From assembly GCA_965227145.1 (NCBI GenBank), contig OZ245730.1, positions 2,294,001 through 2,358,000 on the forward strand: a stretch of 64,000 nucleotides of DNA, written 5' to 3'. Positions 43,338 to 52,370 of the stretch are shown here, one piece after another. Origin of the DNA: JACKAQ01 sp965227145 (GTDB lineage: Bacteria; Calditrichota; Calditrichia; RBG-13-44-9; J075). Numbering within the stretch: position 1 is the stretch's first letter; each line of letters starts with the position of its first letter. The notes under the pieces are model-generated. The model saw only the letters and a program-made list of their open reading frames with translations. It was not told the origin of the DNA and did not search any database. The translations under genes were made by a program, and so were the position numbers.

Positions 43338-45044
43338 ATGTTGAAGCAGTTACAGATTCGCAACTGGGCATTGGCTGAAAATCTTTCAATTGAATTTCAA
43401 CCCAATTTGAATATACTCACCGGAGAAACCGGTGCCGGTAAATCAATTTTGGTGGGTGCGATCGCCGCTGTTTTGGGTGGACGCGCTTACACTGAAGTGA
43501 TCCGCACCGGATTTGAAAAAGCGCAGGTGGAAGCCATTTACGATATTTCAAAATTGCCAAAATTGCGCATGTTTTTGGATGAACGCGGGCTGGAAGCGGG
43601 GGAGGAGCTGGTCATTCGCCGGGAAATTTCCCAAAAAAGCAGCTCCCGCGCGTTCGTGAATGACAGCGCCGTAACCGTCGCAACATTGGCAGAAATTGGC
43701 AATTTTTTGATGGATATTCACGGGCAACACGAACACCAAAGTTTGCTCCGGAAAGAAACGCATCGCCAGTTTCTCGATGCGTTGGGTCAGCTTGCTCCGG
43801 ATTTGCAAACCGTTGAAACCAAATATTTGCACGTTCGGGAAGCTGAAAAAAAGCTAAAATCGCTGCAATCCCGCCAAAAAGATTTGAATGAAAAACGTGA
43901 ATTGTATGAATTTCAGTTTAATGAAATCCAGAAATCGAACCTCGTTGCGGGAGAAGAGGAATCGCTGGAAGATGAACGGCGACTGTTGAGCAATGTGGAA
44001 AAATTGAATGAACTGTCCGCGCAATTGAGCGATTTGTTCTCCGGTGAAAATGTCAATTTGCTGGATGGCGTTGGCCAGGCGGAAAACCATTTGGCAGAAT
44101 TGAGCCGCTATGCCACAGAATTGCAACGTTTATTCGAAGAGTTTAAATCGGCGAGAATCGTGCTCGATGAAACCGCCCGAAGCATTGAGGAATTTCAGAA
44201 CAAACTGGAGTTCGATCCGCAGCGATTGGAAGAAGTGGAATCCCGGCTGGATTTGATCAGCAAATTGAAGAAAAAATATGGCAATTCAATTCAGGAAATT
44301 CTGGATTACCAAAAAGAATTGGAAGATGCGTTGAATCTGCAGGGTAATTTTGAGTTGGAAATACGAAAACTGGAAAAAGAATATCAGCAAGCGGTGAGTG
44401 AATATTGCAGTGCAGCACAACATTTATCCGAAAAACGATCAACAATTGCCGCCGTAATGGAAAAACGCGTAGCGGAACAATTGTCCGTTTTGGGGATGAC
44501 TGCCATGCGGTTTCAGGTGTCCATTTCCAAAACACCGGACAAAAATGGCTTGTTTCGCGAAAAAGAACAACACTTTTTTGCCGATGAATTTGGGGTCGAT
44601 CAAATTGAATTTTTCATTTCACCGAACCCCGGTGAGGAGTTTAAGCCGTTGATGAAAATTGCATCCGGTGGCGAGATGTCGCGAATTATGCTGGCGCTGA
44701 AAACCATTCTGGCTGAAACAGATGAAATTCCCAGCCTCATTTTTGACGAGATCGATACCGGTGTTTCCGGCAGAGTTGCTCAATCCGTTGGCCGGAGCAT
44801 TGCCAATTTGGCAAAAAGCCATCAAATTTTGTGCATCACACATTTGCCGCAAATTGCGGCGCAGGGAAACTCCCATTTTTCGGTTGAAAAATTTGTTTCC
44901 GATGGGCGAACCTACACCCAAATTTTGCCTCTGGACGAATCCGGTAAAGTGGAAGCTGTTGCCCGGTTGATCGCCGGAAACACAATCACGGATACCGTTA
45001 TCGAAAGCGCCCGCCAGCTCATCGCCGAGGGACGCCAAAACTGA
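43338..45044 (+). CDS. recN: DNA repair ATPase RecN
   Basis: The 568-residue SMC-like protein acts at DNA double-strand breaks. The Walker A is in ILTGETGAGKSILVGAI near residues 28-44. Two coiled-coil arms occupy about 160-370, and the ABC signature and Walker B are in KIASGGEMSRIMLALKTIL and SLIFDEIDTGVSGR near the C-terminus, followed by CITHLPQIAAQGNSHF. Length is typical. It is a single gene between convergent or divergent neighbours. Confidence 0.96.
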   Translation: MLKQLQIRNWALAENLSIEFQPNLNILTGETGAGKSILVGAIAAVLGGRAYTEVIRTGFEKAQVEAIYDISKLPKLRMFLDERGLEAGEELVIRREISQKSSSRAFVNDSAVTVATLAEIGNFLMDIHGQHEHQSLLRKETHRQFLDALGQLAPDLQTVETKYLHVREAEKKLKSLQSRQKDLNEKRELYEFQFNEIQKSNLVAGEEESLEDERRLLSNVEKLNELSAQLSDLFSGENVNLLDGVGQAENHLAELSRYATELQRLFEEFKSARIVLDETARSIEEFQNKLEFDPQRLEEVESRLDLISKLKKKYGNSIQEILDYQKELEDALNLQGNFELEIRKLEKEYQQAVSEYCSAAQHLSEKRSTIAAVMEKRVAEQLSVLGMTAMRFQVSISKTPDKNGLFREKEQHFFADEFGVDQIEFFISPNPGEEFKPLMKIASGGEMSRIMLALKTILAETDEIPSLIFDEIDTGVSGRVAQSVGRSIANLAKSHQILCITHLPQIAAQGNSHFSVEKFVSDGRTYTQILPLDESGKVEAVARLIAGNTITDTVIESARQLIAEGRQN

Positions 45045-45073
45045 TTTCACAACACCATATTTTGTCAATAAAA

Positions 45074-45110
45074 AAAGCCCGCAACATTTCTGCAGCGGGC
45101 TTTAAGTTTT
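45074..45110. terminator. Bidirectional terminator between recN and sucB
   Basis: AAAGCCCGC (45074-45082) pairs with GCGGGCTTT (45095-45103). T-rich tracts follow on the plus strand (AAGTTTTTAT) and on the minus strand (six T), so it can end transcription of both convergent genes. Confidence 0.8.
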
Positions 45111-45124
45111 TATAAATCAATGCT

Positions 45125-46711
45125 TTAGATTTCGAGCAACATTCGCGACGGATCTTCCAGCAATTCTTTTACACGCACCAAAAAGCTCACCGATTCGCGA
45201 CCGTCAACAATTCTGTGATCATAGGAAAGCGCCAGATACATCATCGGGCGAGCGACAATTTGCCCGTCAATTACCATCGGGCGTTCCTGAATTTTGTGCA
45301 TTCCCAAAATTGCCGATTGCGGAATATTGATGATCGGCGTTGACATCAGCGATCCGAAAACACCGCCGTTGGTAATCGTGAATGTTCCGCCGGTCATTTC
45401 TTCGATGGTCAGCTTGTTGTCACGGGCGCGGGTTGCCAATTTGACAACTTCGCGTTCGATATCCGCGAGGTTCATGCTTTCCGCGTTGCGGATCACCGGC
45501 ACAACCAGCCCGCGCGGCGTGGAAACGGCAATCGAGATATCCACAAAATCGTGATAAATAATGTGGTCGCCATCGATCATCGCATTTACAGACGGCCAAT
45601 CCCGCAACGCCAGGCACACAGCTTTGCTGAAAAAGGACATGAAGCCGAGCCCTATTTCATGCTTTTCTTTAAAAACTTCTTTGTATTTTTTGCGAATGTC
45701 CATAATTGCGGTCATGTCCGCTTCGTTGAAAGTGGTCAACATCGCGGTTTCGTTTTTGGATGCAACCAGCCGTTTGGAAATCGTTCGCCGCAAGGTGGAC
45801 ATGCGTTCGCGCCGTTCGCCGCGACCACCGGAATCAACTGATTTCTCAACGGATTCTGTCGATTTCGCTGCCGAAGGTTGCGGTTTCGCTTCCGGCTCAG
45901 CCGCCGGTTGCTGCGGTTTGTCGAGCGCTTTTTTGGCATCTTCTTTGGTGATTTTTCCACCGGGACCGCTGCCGGTTACGGTTTGTGGAGAAATTCCCGC
46001 TTCGTTGAGCATATTTGCCGCAACCGGCGAAATTTTCACTTTCCGGTCGTCGCCGGTTGCGCCGTTGCTGGATTCAGCCGTGGATTCCGGCGCTTTTTGA
46101 GCCGGTTTTGCATCGGCCGATTTGTTGCCGGAACCGCCGATTTCTGCGATCGCCGCACCGATTTCCACCGTGTCGCCTTCGTTCACCAAATGTTTCAATG
46201 TCCCCGCAGATTCGGCCGGAATTTCGAAAGAGGCTTTGTCGGATTCGATTACGCAAATCAAATCGTCCACTTCTATTTGGGCACCGTCCGGTTTTAGCCA
46301 TTGGGCAATGGTAACTACGCTGATCGATTCACCGACGGTTGGTACAACAACTGTGAAAGTTTCGGTTGTCGCCGGTTCGGATTCGGGCTTTTGCGATGAT
46401 TGTTCATTCGATTGCGCCGGTTTGGATTCAGCCGTTTCTTTCGATTCGGGTGCCGGTTTGTTGTTGCCCGCTGCGCCGTCCGTATCGATTTCAGCGATTT
46501 TCGCCCCAATTTCGATAGTGTCGCCTTCGCCGGCGAGAATTTTCAAAACGCCGCCGGATTCCGCAGGTATCTCAAAAGATGCTTTGTCGGATTCGATCTC
46601 GCAAATGAGATCATCCGCTTCCACGATATCGCCATCTTTTTTCAACCACTGGGCAATGGTCACTTCGCTGATCGATTCGCCCACTGCCGGCACTTTCACA
46701 TCTTGTTTCAT
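45125..46711 (-). CDS. sucB: Dihydrolipoamide succinyltransferase (E2) with two lipoyl domains
   Basis: The 528-residue E2 subunit of the 2-oxoglutarate dehydrogenase complex carries two lipoyl domains. Lipoylated lysines are K43 and K159, both inside an identical ESDKASFEIPAES motif. A proline/alanine/glutamate-rich linker, the E3-binding domain (ISPVAANMLNEAGISPQTVT, then GPGGKITKEDAKKAL) and the catalytic domain follow. The catalytic motif is SYDHRIVDGRE with H499. Most SucB proteins have a single lipoyl domain. It lies 16 bases downstream of sucA. An acetyltransferase role is less likely given the E1 partner. Confidence 0.93.
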   Translation of the reverse strand: MKQDVKVPAVGESISEVTIAQWLKKDGDIVEADDLICEIESDKASFEIPAESGGVLKILAGEGDTIEIGAKIAEIDTDGAAGNNKPAPESKETAESKPAQSNEQSSQKPESEPATTETFTVVVPTVGESISVVTIAQWLKPDGAQIEVDDLICVIESDKASFEIPAESAGTLKHLVNEGDTVEIGAAIAEIGGSGNKSADAKPAQKAPESTAESSNGATGDDRKVKISPVAANMLNEAGISPQTVTGSGPGGKITKEDAKKALDKPQQPAAEPEAKPQPSAAKSTESVEKSVDSGGRGERRERMSTLRRTISKRLVASKNETAMLTTFNEADMTAIMDIRKKYKEVFKEKHEIGLGFMSFFSKAVCLALRDWPSVNAMIDGDHIIYHDFVDISIAVSTPRGLVVPVIRNAESMNLADIEREVVKLATRARDNKLTIEEMTGGTFTITNGGVFGSLMSTPIINIPQSAILGMHKIQERPMVIDGQIVARPMMYLALSYDHRIVDGRESVSFLVRVKELLEDPSRMLLEI

Positions 46712-46727
46712 AGAGAACCCCTTGCGG

Positions 46728-49484
46728 CTAAACAGTTATTTTTCTTTGATTTTTCTCAAATTTTCCAAAAGCTTTTTCGACGATGGCAGCCTGCTCTTTT
46801 TGATGCTGTTTGTTGAAACCGGTTGCCGGCGATGCGCTGGCTTCGCGGGAAACCAGTTTAATATCGCTGCCGTCGTATTCGCGAACAATGTATGGCCATG
46901 CGCCCATATTTTCCGGCTCTTCCTGAACCCAAACCAACTCTTTCATCGCAGGAAATTTTTTGACAATTTCCTGCAATTGACCCAATGGCGTCGGATAAAG
47001 TTGCTCTAATCGCAATATCGCAACGTCTTTCCGTTGGTCGGATTGCTGTTTTTCCAATAAATCGTAATATACTTTTCCACTGCACAGAAGCGCGCGTTTC
47101 ACGGATTTGGGAGTGACAAAATCATCTTCGATGATTTCGCGGAAGCGTTTTTCGCCGGTAAAATCGGATAATTCACTAACGCAGCCACTAAATCGCAACA
47201 GGCTTTTGGGAGTGAACAAAACCAGCGGAATCCGGAACGGATATTTCATGTGGCGGCGCAAAATATGGAACAAACTTGCGGGAGTTGTGCAGTTGGCAAT
47301 AATCATATTATCCTGTGCGCACAGGCTCAAAAATCGTTCGATGCGTGCCGAAGAATGCTCCGGTCCCTGACCTTCGTAACCGTGCGGCAAATAGAGCACC
47401 AAACCGGTGTATCGCAGCCATTTGGTTTCGGATGCGCTGATAAACTGATCGAGAATAATTTGGGCGCCGTTCACAAAATCGCCAAATTGTGCTTCCCAAA
47501 TGGTTAATCCGTGCGGATTGGAGAGTGAATAACCATATTCGAAACCCAAAACAGCGTATTCGGACAGCAGCGAATTGTAAATCTGGAGCTTGGCTTGTTT
47601 GCCGTTGAGATTGTTCAACGGCGTAAATTCTTCTTCTGTTTCTTCCGAATTGAGCACTGCGTGGCGGTGCGAAAATGTGCCGCGTTCGCAATCCTGTCCG
47701 CTGATGCGGATGGGCACGCCCTCGTCCAGTAATGTGGCGTAAGCCAACGCTTCGCCGATCGCCCAGTCAAAATTTTTGGCGCTGGTGAACGTGTCCAAAC
47801 GGTCTTTGTATAATTTGCGGATTTTTGTGAACACCGGAAAATCTTCCGGAATGGTGAACAGGTTTTTCCCCAATTCAACCAGCGATTTTTCATCAACACC
47901 GGTAACCGGCGATTCGTCAAAATCTTTGTGCGCCGGTCGCCGAAAACCGGTCCAATCCGCTTTGAATTTTGAAATTGTGGCAGCCATTGCGCTTTCTTTG
48001 GCCATATTCAGCCGGTGCTGCAACAATTCCTGAAAATCCTTTTCCATCTCTTTTGCCAGCCCTTTGCTGATGCTGGCTTCTTCGATCAATTGCTTTTCGT
48101 AAATTTTTCGCGGATCGTTATGTTGTGCAATTGCTTTGTATAGCTTGGGTTGAGTGAATCGCGGCTCGTCGGATTCGTTATGTCCGTATCTGCGATATCC
48201 CAGAATATCGATGAATACATCGGTGTGAAATTTTTGGCGATATTCCATCGCCATCACGATGGCCAGCACAACGGCTTCCACATCATCGCCATTTACGTGA
48301 AAAACCGGTGAGAGCGTGGTTTTTGCGACATCGGTGCAATACGTGCTGGAGCGTCCGTCGAGATAATTTGTGGTAAATCCAATCTGATTATTGATCACCA
48401 AATGGATCGTTCCGCCGGTTTTGTAGCCCTCCAACAGTGACATTTGAATGACTTCGTAAACCACACCTTGCGCGGCAACTGCGGCATCGCCGTGAATTAA
48501 AATCGGGACAATTTGTTTGGCGTCATTATTATAACGAATGTCCAGTTTGGCTTTCACAACGCCTTCCACAACCGGGCTGACTGCCTCGAGGTGCGATGGG
48601 TTTGCGACCAAACTCAGGTGCACATCCCGTCCACCGGCGGTGGTAATGTTGCTGGAAAATCCGAGGTGATATTTTACATCGCCTTCAAAAATGGCCTCTT
48701 CGTACGCTGCGCCTTCGAATTCCATAAAAATATCTTTATACGATTTGCGCAAAATATTTGCCAGCACGTTCAGCCTGCCGCGGTGCGCCATGCCGAGCAC
48801 AAATTCTTTTACGCCCAGTTGCGATCCTTTTTCAATGATGGCATCGAGCGCCGGAATCAGCGTTTCGCCGCCGGAAAGCGCAAATCGCTTTTGCCCGACA
48901 TATTTGGAATGCAGGAAATTTTCGAACACAACAGCTTCGCTGAGACGCCGCAAAATGTGCTGCTTTTCTTCGAGCGAAAATTTGGGTCGGTTCCGGGTCG
49001 ATTCCATCCGCTGTTTCAACCATTCCACCCGTTCCGGCGTGCGGATAAACATGAATTCCGCGCCAATCGAACGGCAGTAGGTTTCTTTCAAATGAGCGAT
49101 AATATCCCGTAATTTTGCCGGACCGATGCCAATATCCACACCGGCTTCGAAAGTTGAATCGAGATCTTCTTCGGTGAGCCCAAAATTTTCGATATCCAAT
49201 GTGGGTTGGTAATGCCTGCGTTCGCGAACCGGATTGGTTTTGGTGAACAAATGCCCGCGTGTCCGGTACGCGTTGATGAGGTTGAGCACGTTAACTTCTT
49301 TGCGCCGTTCGACATCGCTTTCCGCAATGACTTGCCCGTTGCCATTCCAGGTTTGTGCCAGTTCAAATCCTTCAAAAAACTTGCGCCAACCGGCGTCTAC
49401 GTTTTCCGGATTATCTTTATAGCTGCGGAACAGCGATTCTATATATTCCGGGTGCGCATTGCTCAGATACGACCATTTTTCCAT
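46728..49484 (-). CDS. sucA: 2-oxoglutarate dehydrogenase E1
   Basis: The 918-residue thiamine-diphosphate enzyme decarboxylates 2-oxoglutarate in the TCA cycle. The N-terminal E2-binding segment (SYLSNAHPEYIESLFRSYKD) is followed by GMAHRGRLNVLANILRK, HLGFSS, the cofactor-binding IHGDAAVAAQGVVYE, GYRRYGHNESDEPRFTQP and the pyrimidine-domain block GYSLSNPHGLTIWEAQFGDF. The histidine-rich PHGYEGQGPEHSSARIERFL lies in the C-terminal half. It forms an operon with sucB. The E3 gene is not in the window. Confidence 0.96.
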   Translation of the reverse strand: MEKWSYLSNAHPEYIESLFRSYKDNPENVDAGWRKFFEGFELAQTWNGNGQVIAESDVERRKEVNVLNLINAYRTRGHLFTKTNPVRERRHYQPTLDIENFGLTEEDLDSTFEAGVDIGIGPAKLRDIIAHLKETYCRSIGAEFMFIRTPERVEWLKQRMESTRNRPKFSLEEKQHILRRLSEAVVFENFLHSKYVGQKRFALSGGETLIPALDAIIEKGSQLGVKEFVLGMAHRGRLNVLANILRKSYKDIFMEFEGAAYEEAIFEGDVKYHLGFSSNITTAGGRDVHLSLVANPSHLEAVSPVVEGVVKAKLDIRYNNDAKQIVPILIHGDAAVAAQGVVYEVIQMSLLEGYKTGGTIHLVINNQIGFTTNYLDGRSSTYCTDVAKTTLSPVFHVNGDDVEAVVLAIVMAMEYRQKFHTDVFIDILGYRRYGHNESDEPRFTQPKLYKAIAQHNDPRKIYEKQLIEEASISKGLAKEMEKDFQELLQHRLNMAKESAMAATISKFKADWTGFRRPAHKDFDESPVTGVDEKSLVELGKNLFTIPEDFPVFTKIRKLYKDRLDTFTSAKNFDWAIGEALAYATLLDEGVPIRISGQDCERGTFSHRHAVLNSEETEEEFTPLNNLNGKQAKLQIYNSLLSEYAVLGFEYGYSLSNPHGLTIWEAQFGDFVNGAQIILDQFISASETKWLRYTGLVLYLPHGYEGQGPEHSSARIERFLSLCAQDNMIIANCTTPASLFHILRRHMKYPFRIPLVLFTPKSLLRFSGCVSELSDFTGEKRFREIIEDDFVTPKSVKRALLCSGKVYYDLLEKQQSDQRKDVAILRLEQLYPTPLGQLQEIVKKFPAMKELVWVQEEPENMGAWPYIVREYDGSDIKLVSREASASPATGFNKQHQKEQAAIVEKAFGKFEKNQRKITV

Positions 49485-49616
49485 TGCGAAACCTTGCCGA
49501 ATTTATTGTTGATTGCCGGAGGGTGAGAAAATTTTCTTTTCTCTGCGATCGAATAACTTTTTGCCGAATAAACGGCTTTTGCCCTCGTTTACTCTCTTCT
49601 ATTGCTCAAAAAATTA

Positions 49617-49652
49617 GTTACCAAACTTAAAAATTTGTGTTACCAAAGTCAA
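49617..49652 (-). promoter_or_regulatory. Candidate sucA promoter with direct-repeat operator
   Basis: On the minus strand TTGACT (49652-49647) is followed after 17 bases by TAAGTT (49629-49624). The 9-base sequence GTTACCAAA (plus strand) occurs at 49617-49625 and at 49639-49647, 22 bases apart. One copy touches the -35 and the other overlaps the -10. That layout fits a repressor or activator binding two turns of helix, but the regulator is unknown. Confidence 0.45.
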
Positions 49653-49714
49653 TTGCCAATGTGAACTTACGTCGGTTCAATTCAAGGTTGATTTTATATT
49701 TTGGGATGAAATGG

Positions 49715-49742
49715 AAAAACCGGATACTACATGATCCGGTTT
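49715..49742 (-). terminator. Terminator of the CpsB-like gene
   Basis: AAACCGGAT (49717-49725) and ATCCGGTTT (49734-49742) form a perfect 9-bp stem. On the minus strand the stem ends in five T. Confidence 0.8.
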
Positions 49743-49803
49743 GGTAAAATCGATGGTTGAATAATAAATTTTGATCTTTTTCAATGGTTTTCGAAATGCT
49801 TTT

Positions 49804-50601
49804 TTAGAGAAATTTCAGTTTGTCGCGAAACCGCTGAACAAATCCGCGCGGTTTTTGGGGAGATTCCGGAACAGGCATCGGTTCCAGCGAAATGTGATCG
49901 ATAATTTTCCGGGGATTGTTGGTCACCAGATCATCAATATATGATTGATCCAAAGATTCCTTCAATTCCGTTGCAGCTTTTTGGAGTTTGAAAGTTCTGC
50001 CATTCGGTCCGTGCGCATCGGAGCCGATAAAATGCACCAATTTGCTTTCCAGCAACCACAGCGCAATTTTTTGTGTGGTTTTCCCGAAGTCGCCGAGAAT
50101 GCTGCCGGCATTAACTTGCAGCAAACCGCCATATTTTACAAAATTAATCAGCTTTTCAGGACGGCTATGCAACGCAGAATAGCGCTCCGGATGCGCAATT
50201 ATTGGAATAAAGCCATCCATCGTTAACCGGTAAAGAGCATCTTCCACACCGGTGGGCATCAAATACAGCGGGAATTCCATCAAAATGTATTTGCCCTGTT
50301 CGCAAAGGGTTGCGACTCTGGTTTTTTTTACTGTCTCGTGGATAAAATGATGAAAAAACATTTCTGAACCGGAATGCAACCGGATGTTGATTTGGTGTTC
50401 CCGGCATTCTTTGCGCAAAATTTCCAGCCGTTCGAAATAAACCCGTTCCATTTCAGCATCAATTATTTCGTTAAAATGCGATGTTGCGAAAACATCCGTA
50501 ATTCCCTGATCAGCTGCAATACGTAACATTTCCAACGATTCGCTCAACGATTTAGGACCGTCGTCAAATTTGAAAATAATGTGGTTGTGAATATCAATCA
50601 T
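49804..50601 (-). CDS. CpsB/YwqE-type PHP tyrosine-protein phosphatase
   Basis: The 265-residue protein belongs to the PHP metallo-phosphoesterase superfamily of capsule-linked phosphatases. The metal-binding N-terminus is MIDIHNHIIFKFDDGPKSL, followed by GITDVFATSHFN, LHSGSEMFFH, IIAHPERYSAL and the C-terminal FIGSDAHGPNGRT. Relatives dephosphorylate the tyrosine kinase that controls polysaccharide export. No such kinase or capsule gene is in the window. It ends in a clear terminator. Confidence 0.88.
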   Translation of the reverse strand: MIDIHNHIIFKFDDGPKSLSESLEMLRIAADQGITDVFATSHFNEIIDAEMERVYFERLEILRKECREHQINIRLHSGSEMFFHHFIHETVKKTRVATLCEQGKYILMEFPLYLMPTGVEDALYRLTMDGFIPIIAHPERYSALHSRPEKLINFVKYGGLLQVNAGSILGDFGKTTQKIALWLLESKLVHFIGSDAHGPNGRTFKLQKAATELKESLDQSYIDDLVTNNPRKIIDHISLEPMPVPESPQKPRGFVQRFRDKLKFL

Positions 50602-50730
50602 CGTTTCGATTTTTCCTGATTGTTACATCTATCATCGTGAAATAGCCAACAAATATAAGCCGAAAGTTGAAAAAAGAATCATCTTAAATCAACTTTTGTT
50701 GCAAATTAATTCTGTTTCGTAATCCGAAAA

Positions 50731-51450
50731 TCAGCCTTTTTTAGGGTTGCTCGGACGGATGTCCAATTCGCTGATTGTCGCACGCGGATCGGCTGAGACA
50801 ACTGCAAAAACAGCGTGGGCAACATCTTCCGGCGCCAAAGCCGTTTTGGCGTTAGCTGCGATGGGATTATCGTCCAGCATATCCGTTTTTACCGATCCGG
50901 GGAAAACAGAAAGCACGCGGATATCATGCGGACGCAGCTCGAGCATGAGCGATTGGGCAAAACCGCGCAATGCAAATTTGGTTGCCGCATATCCGCTGCC
51001 ACCCTGAAAACCGTATTTTCCTGCCAACGACGCAATATTTACAATAGTGCCGCTTTTTTGTTTGAGCATTTCCGGAACAATGCGTTGGGTCAATTGAAAT
51101 ACCGCCATAAAATTCGTGTCGATCATTTCGGTAAGTTCATCGGATGTGATTTCCAGAAACGGTTTGATATGCAGAACACCGGCGTTGTTTATCAGCACAT
51201 CAATTTTTCCAAATTGCTGGAGCGTTCCGCCAATCAATCGGCTGATATCGTGCGTATCGCGCAGCTCCGCAGCGATAACTTTTGCCGGGAGTTTGCCAAG
51301 CGACTCAATTTTTGCCGCGGTGTCTTTCAGCAAATCCACGTTGCGTCCGGTAATTACGGTTTGGTAGCCATGTTCAGCGAATTTGATGGCGATCGCTTTG
51401 CCAATTCCCCGGCTTGCACCGGTTATCAATACAACTTCTGGTTGTGTCAT
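50731..51450 (-). CDS. Short-chain dehydrogenase/reductase
   Basis: The 239-residue cytoplasmic oxidoreductase has the NAD(P)-binding motif LITGASRGIGKAIA, the structural NNAG motif (LINNAGVLH) and the catalytic S-Y-K set in NIASLAGKYGFQ and GYAATKFAL. It resembles 3-oxoacyl-ACP reductase and other SDRs, but the substrate cannot be named. The ATG at 51450 is preceded by CAGGAGA at the right distance; the open frame extends 31 codons upstream without a ribosome site. It stands alone. Confidence 0.88.
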   Translation of the reverse strand: MTQPEVVLITGASRGIGKAIAIKFAEHGYQTVITGRNVDLLKDTAAKIESLGKLPAKVIAAELRDTHDISRLIGGTLQQFGKIDVLINNAGVLHIKPFLEITSDELTEMIDTNFMAVFQLTQRIVPEMLKQKSGTIVNIASLAGKYGFQGGSGYAATKFALRGFAQSLMLELRPHDIRVLSVFPGSVKTDMLDDNPIAANAKTALAPEDVAHAVFAVVSADPRATISELDIRPSNPKKG

Positions 51451-51732
51451 TTGTATCTCCTGTTTTGATTTTCGTTGATCATTAAATTGATGCCGGATAA
51501 AAAAGTTCTGCCAAAGCATGTATTTCGAAATTGCAACGCACACAGCCGTTGATCAATTGCAAATCTGTAAAATTTAAATTGGAAACGATGTCAGATCGGA
51601 AGGATTGCAAATGTGTGCCGTTCATTTCACCTGCTTTCATTTGCGGTTAAAAATAATACCCTGCTCCCATAATTCCAAGTGTGTTAGAAATTGATATAGT
51701 GAACAAAAATAACCTAAAAATCAAAATAAATC

Positions 51733-51761
51733 TTGACAACTCAATTTCAGGATTGTATAAT
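51733..51761 (+). promoter_or_regulatory. Perfect consensus sigma-70 promoter
   Basis: TTGACA (51733-51738) and TATAAT (51756-51761) are separated by exactly 17 bases, matching the consensus at all twelve positions. It drives the 98-residue orphan. Confidence 0.85.
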
Positions 51762-51804
51762 AGTGGTGAACATTAATTCACTTAAGAATTTTTGGAGGCT
51801 AAAA

Positions 51805-52101
51805 ATGTTAGCAACACAAAGTAAAACAACCGTCCGTCGCCGCAGCCGTAAAACAGCGAAAACCGAAGATCCGGATATGCTGGTTAAATTGTATGAACTG
51901 CTGCAAGGCGATCGCGATGAAGTTCGGCTATACAGCAATATTTTGAACAGCGAGCTGTGGTTTATCAATCCCGCGTTAAAAAAAGAGGATGCCTATCCAG
52001 CGGATCAACCGGTTTACACTACCCGGGAGATCGCTTTTGTATTATCCATGAGCCCGGATGAATTGCGCCGTTATCACTACCTGAAAACCAAACTCGCCTG
52101 A
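51805..52101 (+). CDS. 98-residue protein of unknown function
   Basis: I do not recognise this family. The ATG at 51805 follows a strong GGAGG. The first 22 residues are basic (TVRRRSRKTAKT), which suggests nucleic-acid or ribosome contact. The middle (DMLVKLYELLQGDRDEVRLY) and the C-terminus (TTREIAFVLSMSPDELRRYH) look helical, the latter resembling a helix-turn-helix. There is no signal peptide or membrane helix. The perfect promoter predicts high expression. A GC-rich hairpin follows the stop codon, and the rimP operon starts 130 bases later. Confidence 0.75.
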   Translation: MLATQSKTTVRRRSRKTAKTEDPDMLVKLYELLQGDRDEVRLYSNILNSELWFINPALKKEDAYPADQPVYTTREIAFVLSMSPDELRRYHYLKTKLA

Positions 52102-52106
52102 TTTTT

Positions 52107-52137
52107 CGGGCTTCCGTTTGTTTGTTTTGGAAGCCCG
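52107..52137 (+). repeat. Hairpin after the 98-residue gene
   Basis: CGGGCTTCC (52107-52115) pairs perfectly with GGAAGCCCG (52129-52137) around a T-rich 13-base loop. No T-run follows, so termination is uncertain; it may instead protect the 3' end of the mRNA. Confidence 0.6.
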
Positions 52138-52233
52138 TATCAGGCAACGATATCATTGGAAATTGCGTATTGTTTAACGCTTTCCAAGCCTTCCTTTTAT
52201 CGCTGTGAACAGCACCTAAATCATATATTTTTC

Positions 52234-52262
52234 TTGCATTCGAATTGACCGAAAGTTATATT
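52234..52262 (+). promoter_or_regulatory. Probable promoter of the rimP-nusA-infB operon
   Basis: TTGCAT (52234-52239) and TATATT (52257-52262) are 17 bases apart. The predicted start, near 52269, is immediately before the hairpin at 52278-52299. Confidence 0.6.
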
Positions 52263-52277
52263 CTCATGCTTTCACGT

Positions 52278-52303
52278 AAGTGGGTTGCGAAACCCACTTT
52301 TTT
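52278..52303 (+). terminator. Attenuator-like hairpin in the rimP leader
   Basis: AAGTGGGTT (52278-52286) pairs perfectly with AACCCACTT (52291-52299) around a GCGA tetraloop, and six T follow. It lies between the promoter and rimP, 68 bases before the start codon. Every operon transcript must read through it, so it is a probable attenuator. In Bacillus subtilis the equivalent leader is controlled by NusA-dependent termination. Confidence 0.7.
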
Positions 52304-52370
52304 ATTATATAGAACCGTCGGTTTTTGGATTATCGCCCTCAACGACTTCCAAATTAACACGGCTAATAGC

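Larger units (their letters stand above)
49485..49803 (-). other. Intergenic region upstream of sucA
   Basis: This 319-base gap contains the terminator of the CpsB-like gene (49715-49742), the candidate sucA promoter (49624-49652) and two direct repeats GTTACCAAA. I see no gene in it. Confidence 0.6.

Noticed and set aside
45125..46711. CRISPR-like or satellite repeat from repeated bases in sucB
   Set aside because: The repeats encode two lipoyl domains; spacing and divergence fit protein duplication.
46122..47009. A 295-codon frame antisense to sucB/sucA
   Set aside because: It mirrors the repetitive lipoyl and linker codons; serine-rich translation without motifs.
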